Program-made: the position numbers and the translations under genes
Notes under the pieces: generated by a model
What the model was told of the DNA's origin: nothing
What the model saw: only the letters and a program-made list of their open reading frames with translations
The model's database searches: none
NCBI GenBank assembly: GCA_021827465.1
Contig: JAKAVX010000102.1
Coordinates: 1-7,898 of the forward strand
DNA: 7,898 nt
Direction: 5' to 3'
Source of the DNA: Deltaproteobacteria bacterium
GTDB taxonomy: Bacteria > Desulfobacterota_B > Binatia > Binatales > Binataceae
Part shown: positions 5,007-7,898 of the stretch, in pieces
How the letters are laid out: the number at the start of each line of letters is the position of its first letter
Position numbering within the stretch: the first letter of the stretch is position 1

Positions 5007-7211
5007 CTAAGCACCCGAGCTCGGAGCAAAAAGGCCGCCTCCGCAATAGCGGCTCTTCCCGAGGAGAATCGGCCCTTTCACGGCTACTGCGAAAGTCAGC
5101 CTGGCGCGGCCCAGCAATCCGACGTTCGGCAGCCCGCGTGACTCCAGCGTTTTCACCTCAAGTGGCTCTGGCAGACCCCTGCGGCGACAATCCGCGCGCA
5201 GGTCCATGACCAAGGTTTCGGCGGCACCTCCGGATTTCGCATGTCGAGTAACCAGATACGGCGTCACGCTTTCCCAAACGCGCGAAGGAGCCATGAGAGA
5301 ATCGCTATCCGTACCGACCGATGTCTGACGGAGCGCCAAATGCCCTGCGGAACCGGCTCGCAATTCCTCGAACCCCTCTAGTGCCTTCTCCAAGGTCGTA
5401 ACGTGACGCTTCTCCTCTCCCGTCGGTTCCCTCCGATCAAGGATGTGAGGAGCAACAATGAGCAAGCGTGGTGTTCGCGGATCGAAGGCGAACGCAAGGT
5501 GCGAGGTGCCTGCTGGCGCTCCGTCCCGTTCATGGCCGGAGAAGAATGCCGGCAAGGCAACGCCAAAACCGAGGACCTCTTGAACCCTCGCCATCACCGC
5601 CCTGCGAGCTGCATGAGCAATCTCAGTGGGATCTGGTTTCTCGATAAGCCCAGAGTCGACGGCGAAGGTATGGATCCCTTCTGTCCTGGCAACCGGCGCC
5701 ATCACGCCCAAACCAAGGAACCGCCCGTCTCCAATTATCAGCGGCCCTAGGATCGGCGCCCCGAAGGCGATCTCGACGTGCCAGAGGCGCTCTTTGGCGA
5801 ACCTCGTCCCGTCTGCGAAGGCCTCGACGCGTGCGCCGTTCGCTTCGAACGGTTCCCGCTGTAATCGGATCGCCTCAGGCCGCTGCTGCACGCCGGCGTG
5901 GCGCAAAGCTTGGCCGACCGAAATGGCCGCGCGAACTTGCACCGCGAAACGTTCATGGCCATCTTTTGCGTCTCCGATTTTTCGCGAGGGTTCAATCCGG
6001 CGCCGACACGCGACTTGCGGCAGGGCAACAGGGGTCACGCTTCGCCAGCTGCGCGAAGCGACCCCGTCGCCGATGCCATAATGGCCGAGTATCGCGTTGT
6101 CCCTAGCCGGCGTTAGAACGGCGAGCATTTCCCGTGTATCGTGGTCCACGAGATCGAGGCCTGAGAAAGCCCAATGCACGTCGCCAGCGTCAAGAGAGCA
6201 ATTCGCCGGAACCTGCACCAAAACCCGTCGGATAGCGCGATCGGCATGGACGTGCCCGATCGAAGGCAACGGAACGATTCGCACTCGTGCATCGGTGGGG
6301 CAGTCGTTAGAGCCGTCGGGCTTGCGGCCCACGAGCACGCGGGCGATCTCTTCCGCTCGCGACGGGAGCACAGGCCGGAGCCGATCGAGCGCGCCGTCCC
6401 GCACATGTTCGGCAAGTTCGGCGACGCGGACTAACGGCCATGGGACGAACGGGGCGGGGCCGGAAGGCTCCCTCAGTTCGTAAATCCGCATGGACGGCGG
6501 GCTCTCATATGCTACTGACTGAAATCTCGGTATTGGGGCCCTGGTGAAGACCCGTTTCGTGTTCCTGCCCTCGGCCGCTGATTCGAAGCGCCGACTGTAC
6601 GCCCGGTAGCGCACTGCGAGACTATAGAGAGAGCCTGCGATGGGACACGCGAGCGTACGCTCACTCCCTCGATTCGACGGTCGGTAGATGCGGCCTCGGT
6701 AATTCGACAAAACCTCTTCGAGGCTCGAAGCATCGAGCAGCTCGGCCCAAGCCCAGGCCATGTCAACGCCGCGGCCGAGTTGATATAGGCGCTCGGCGAG
6801 TGCACAGACTACGCGCGCGTGGGGCCCGCGTTCTTCGGTCTCGTCAAGCGACCAAACGTACAAGAATGGAACTGCCGCGTCGAAAATGTATGGCCTGAAA
6901 AATTTCTTCGCAGTGCGCACTTCGGCTAGCCGCTGCGGATCACCTCCGACCCGGTCGAGATCGTTGTTCGGCATGTAGAACATTACTTGCTGGCCACGGC
7001 GTGCTGCCGGAGCACCAATAACCGGCGGTGCAATGACGCACTTCTTCTCTAGCCAACCCAGCGCTTCAGATTCAGTTTTTCCGAGCGGCCCGCTCAAACC
7101 GACACCAGCCACGAGCGCCTGGAACAATCGGGCAGGCGCCGGCGGCCAGTCAGGGACGCCGTAATAGCGCCCGTCGTGGACTCGAACACTTATGAGGATT
7201 GCAGTAGACAT
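5007..7211 (-). CDS. csb2: Csb2, type I-G Cas5-Cas6 fusion
   Basis: Csb2 (GSU0054 family) is the type I-G signature: a Cas5-like backbone subunit joined to a Cas6-like crRNA-processing endonuclease. The product has 734 residues. The N-terminus matches the family: an opening strand (AILISVRVHDGRYYG) followed by WPPAPARLFQALVAG at 22-36. A middle region contains RLWHVEIAF, then the glycine-rich loop GPLIIGDGRFLGLGVMAP at 489-506. Next comes FFSGHERDGAPAGTSHLAFAFD (556-577), the family's His motif region; H560 and H571 are candidates for the Cas6 active site. The C-terminus ends in RARLTFAV followed by a second glycine-rich loop, GPILLGKSRYCGGGLFAP at 713-730, as in Cas6. At 734 aa it is longer than the roughly 500 aa I associate with the family; about residues 70-390 contain much sequence I could not assign. 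It begins three bases after the csb1 stop, with no strong ribosome binding site, so translation is probably coupled. Confidence 0.88.
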   Translation of the reverse strand: MSTAILISVRVHDGRYYGVPDWPPAPARLFQALVAGVGLSGPLGKTESEALGWLEKKCVIAPPVIGAPAARRGQQVMFYMPNNDLDRVGGDPQRLAEVRTAKKFFRPYIFDAAVPFLYVWSLDETEERGPHARVVCALAERLYQLGRGVDMAWAWAELLDASSLEEVLSNYRGRIYRPSNRGSERTLACPIAGSLYSLAVRYRAYSRRFESAAEGRNTKRVFTRAPIPRFQSVAYESPPSMRIYELREPSGPAPFVPWPLVRVAELAEHVRDGALDRLRPVLPSRAEEIARVLVGRKPDGSNDCPTDARVRIVPLPSIGHVHADRAIRRVLVQVPANCSLDAGDVHWAFSGLDLVDHDTREMLAVLTPARDNAILGHYGIGDGVASRSWRSVTPVALPQVACRRRIEPSRKIGDAKDGHERFAVQVRAAISVGQALRHAGVQQRPEAIRLQREPFEANGARVEAFADGTRFAKERLWHVEIAFGAPILGPLIIGDGRFLGLGVMAPVARTEGIHTFAVDSGLIEKPDPTEIAHAARRAVMARVQEVLGFGVALPAFFSGHERDGAPAGTSHLAFAFDPRTPRLLIVAPHILDRREPTGEEKRHVTTLEKALEGFEELRAGSAGHLALRQTSVGTDSDSLMAPSRVWESVTPYLVTRHAKSGGAAETLVMDLRADCRRRGLPEPLEVKTLESRGLPNVGLLGRARLTFAVAVKGPILLGKSRYCGGGLFAPSSGA

Positions 7212-7214
7212 GTC

Positions 7215-7898
7215 TCAAGGTTGTTCGGGCGTCTTTTCGTCCTCTGTCTTCGTAGCGAGAAGCTTCACCGCCTCCTTTAGCTCGAAGCGGTACTCAAGAT
7301 TCTCGTCGTTTGGCCACCTCTTTTGCCACGCTTCTCTGAAATGATTCGCGACGCCACGGGCGTAATCGTGCGCCGAAACTTCGAGCTTCACGCCAATCGG
7401 ATCGCCTCGTCGCGGGACCTTGTACCACTCATCTTCGCCGGTGTAGCGGAGATGGCAGCCCTCGCGCAGGAACAGGTCGATGTCCGCTGTGGCCGCGACT
7501 AGCGACAGCCCGAGGAGGTATTTCCGAATGTGCTCCGTTTCAGTGGCGTCTCTGCCGCGCAAGCCCCGCAACGCTACGAGATTCACGGTGACCTCGCGCT
7601 CTATCCGCCCCCTCGCCACGACGCCACCAAGGACCCGGGCCTCGGGATTCGGCGCGCCGTCGCTGTACTGCGGGATCTTATCCGTCTTGCGAAACACCCC
7701 CGGTGCATCAGCGAAGCCCTTCACCGATAATTTGACCTTCTTCGCTTTTGCCTCGGTCTCCAACTCCTTTTGCTGCTTTTCGTCGAGTGCTTTCCACACC
7801 GAGTTGAATTGCGCCGCTGCGTGAAGAGGGTCCACGTCCCAGGCCCGAATGATAGAGCGGACGAGCCTGGGACGCTTCTCGCCGCTGCCGCCGCGAGA
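7215..7898 (-). CDS. csb1: Csb1 (Cas7-type backbone subunit of type I-G), 5' end outside window
   Basis: Csb1 (GSU0053 family) is the repeated Cas7 subunit that coats the crRNA spacer in the type I-G Cascade complex. The frame is open to the right edge, so 227 C-terminal residues are visible. A GTG at 7833-7835 could start an ORF, but the coding similarity continues upstream of it (KRPRLVRSIIRAWDV), so that codon is internal. Family landmarks are RSIIRAWDV near the edge, REVTVNLVALRGL, the block YLLGLSLVAATADIDLFLRE running into GCHLRY, and a GDPIGVKLEV segment. The C-terminal tail (TKTEDEKTPEQP) is charged and likely flexible. The TGA stop is at 7215-7217, three bases before csb2, consistent with one operon. 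No frameshift or stop is seen in the visible part. Confidence 0.9.
   Translation of the reverse strand, partial: SRGGSGEKRPRLVRSIIRAWDVDPLHAAAQFNSVWKALDEKQQKELETEAKAKKVKLSVKGFADAPGVFRKTDKIPQYSDGAPNPEARVLGGVVARGRIEREVTVNLVALRGLRGRDATETEHIRKYLLGLSLVAATADIDLFLREGCHLRYTGEDEWYKVPRRGDPIGVKLEVSAHDYARGVANHFREAWQKRWPNDENLEYRFELKEAVKLLATKTEDEKTPEQP

Noticed and set aside
4996..5046. Longer cas2 start at the ATG 5044-5046
   Set aside because: It would overlap the csb2 end and add 17 residues before the first Cas2 strand; the ATG at 4995 has a well-placed AGGA.
7836..7898. csb1 starting at the GTG 7833-7835 with an upstream intergenic region
   Set aside because: The frame stays open to the window edge and reads RSIIRAWDV, a Csb1-like segment, so the GTG is internal.

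Overview
The window is GC-rich bacterial DNA, probably chromosomal. It carries the 3' part of a type I-G (formerly I-U) CRISPR-Cas operon next to a housekeeping prolyl-tRNA synthetase gene and two unrelated genes of unknown function. The lineage cannot be fixed from this stretch. The archaeal/eukaryotic-type (type 3) ProRS, the GC-rich codon use, the I-G system and the IS1380-type transposase are all compatible with a soil or sediment bacterium such as a deltaproteobacterial, acidobacterial or Binatota-like lineage; that is inference only.

Layout. Bases 1-318 (+) hold the end of an unrecognised protein that enters from the left edge. Bases 319-515 are intergenic and contain two short sets of direct repeats. 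A gene of unknown function on the minus strand (516 to about 1193) encodes a protein with one membrane segment and eight cysteines. Bases 1254-1388 show nothing recognisable. proS (1389-2864, minus) is complete and has all its motifs. Bases 2944-3340 are the left part of an IS1380-family element whose transposase (+ strand) stops abruptly after about 89 codons.

From 3344 to the right edge every gene is on the minus strand. In transcription order they are csb1/cas7 (start lies beyond the window), csb2 (the Cas5-Cas6 fusion that marks type I-G), cas2, and a cas4-cas1 fusion. Spacers are only 3, 11 and 16 bases, so this is one tightly packed operon. cas3 and the large subunit (cas8/csx17) are expected upstream, outside the window.

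The main observation is that the spacer-acquisition module is broken. The Cas4 half looks intact, but the Cas1 half carries a frameshift near 3530. The restored frame continues through the first catalytic Glu and then ends at about 3344, where it abuts the severed IS1380 transposase. The downstream Cas1 metal ligands (His and Asp) are gone. No CRISPR array is visible. The effector genes in view (csb1, csb2) are uninterrupted, so the locus looks like an interference complex that has lost the ability to gain spacers, provided the frameshift and junction are real.
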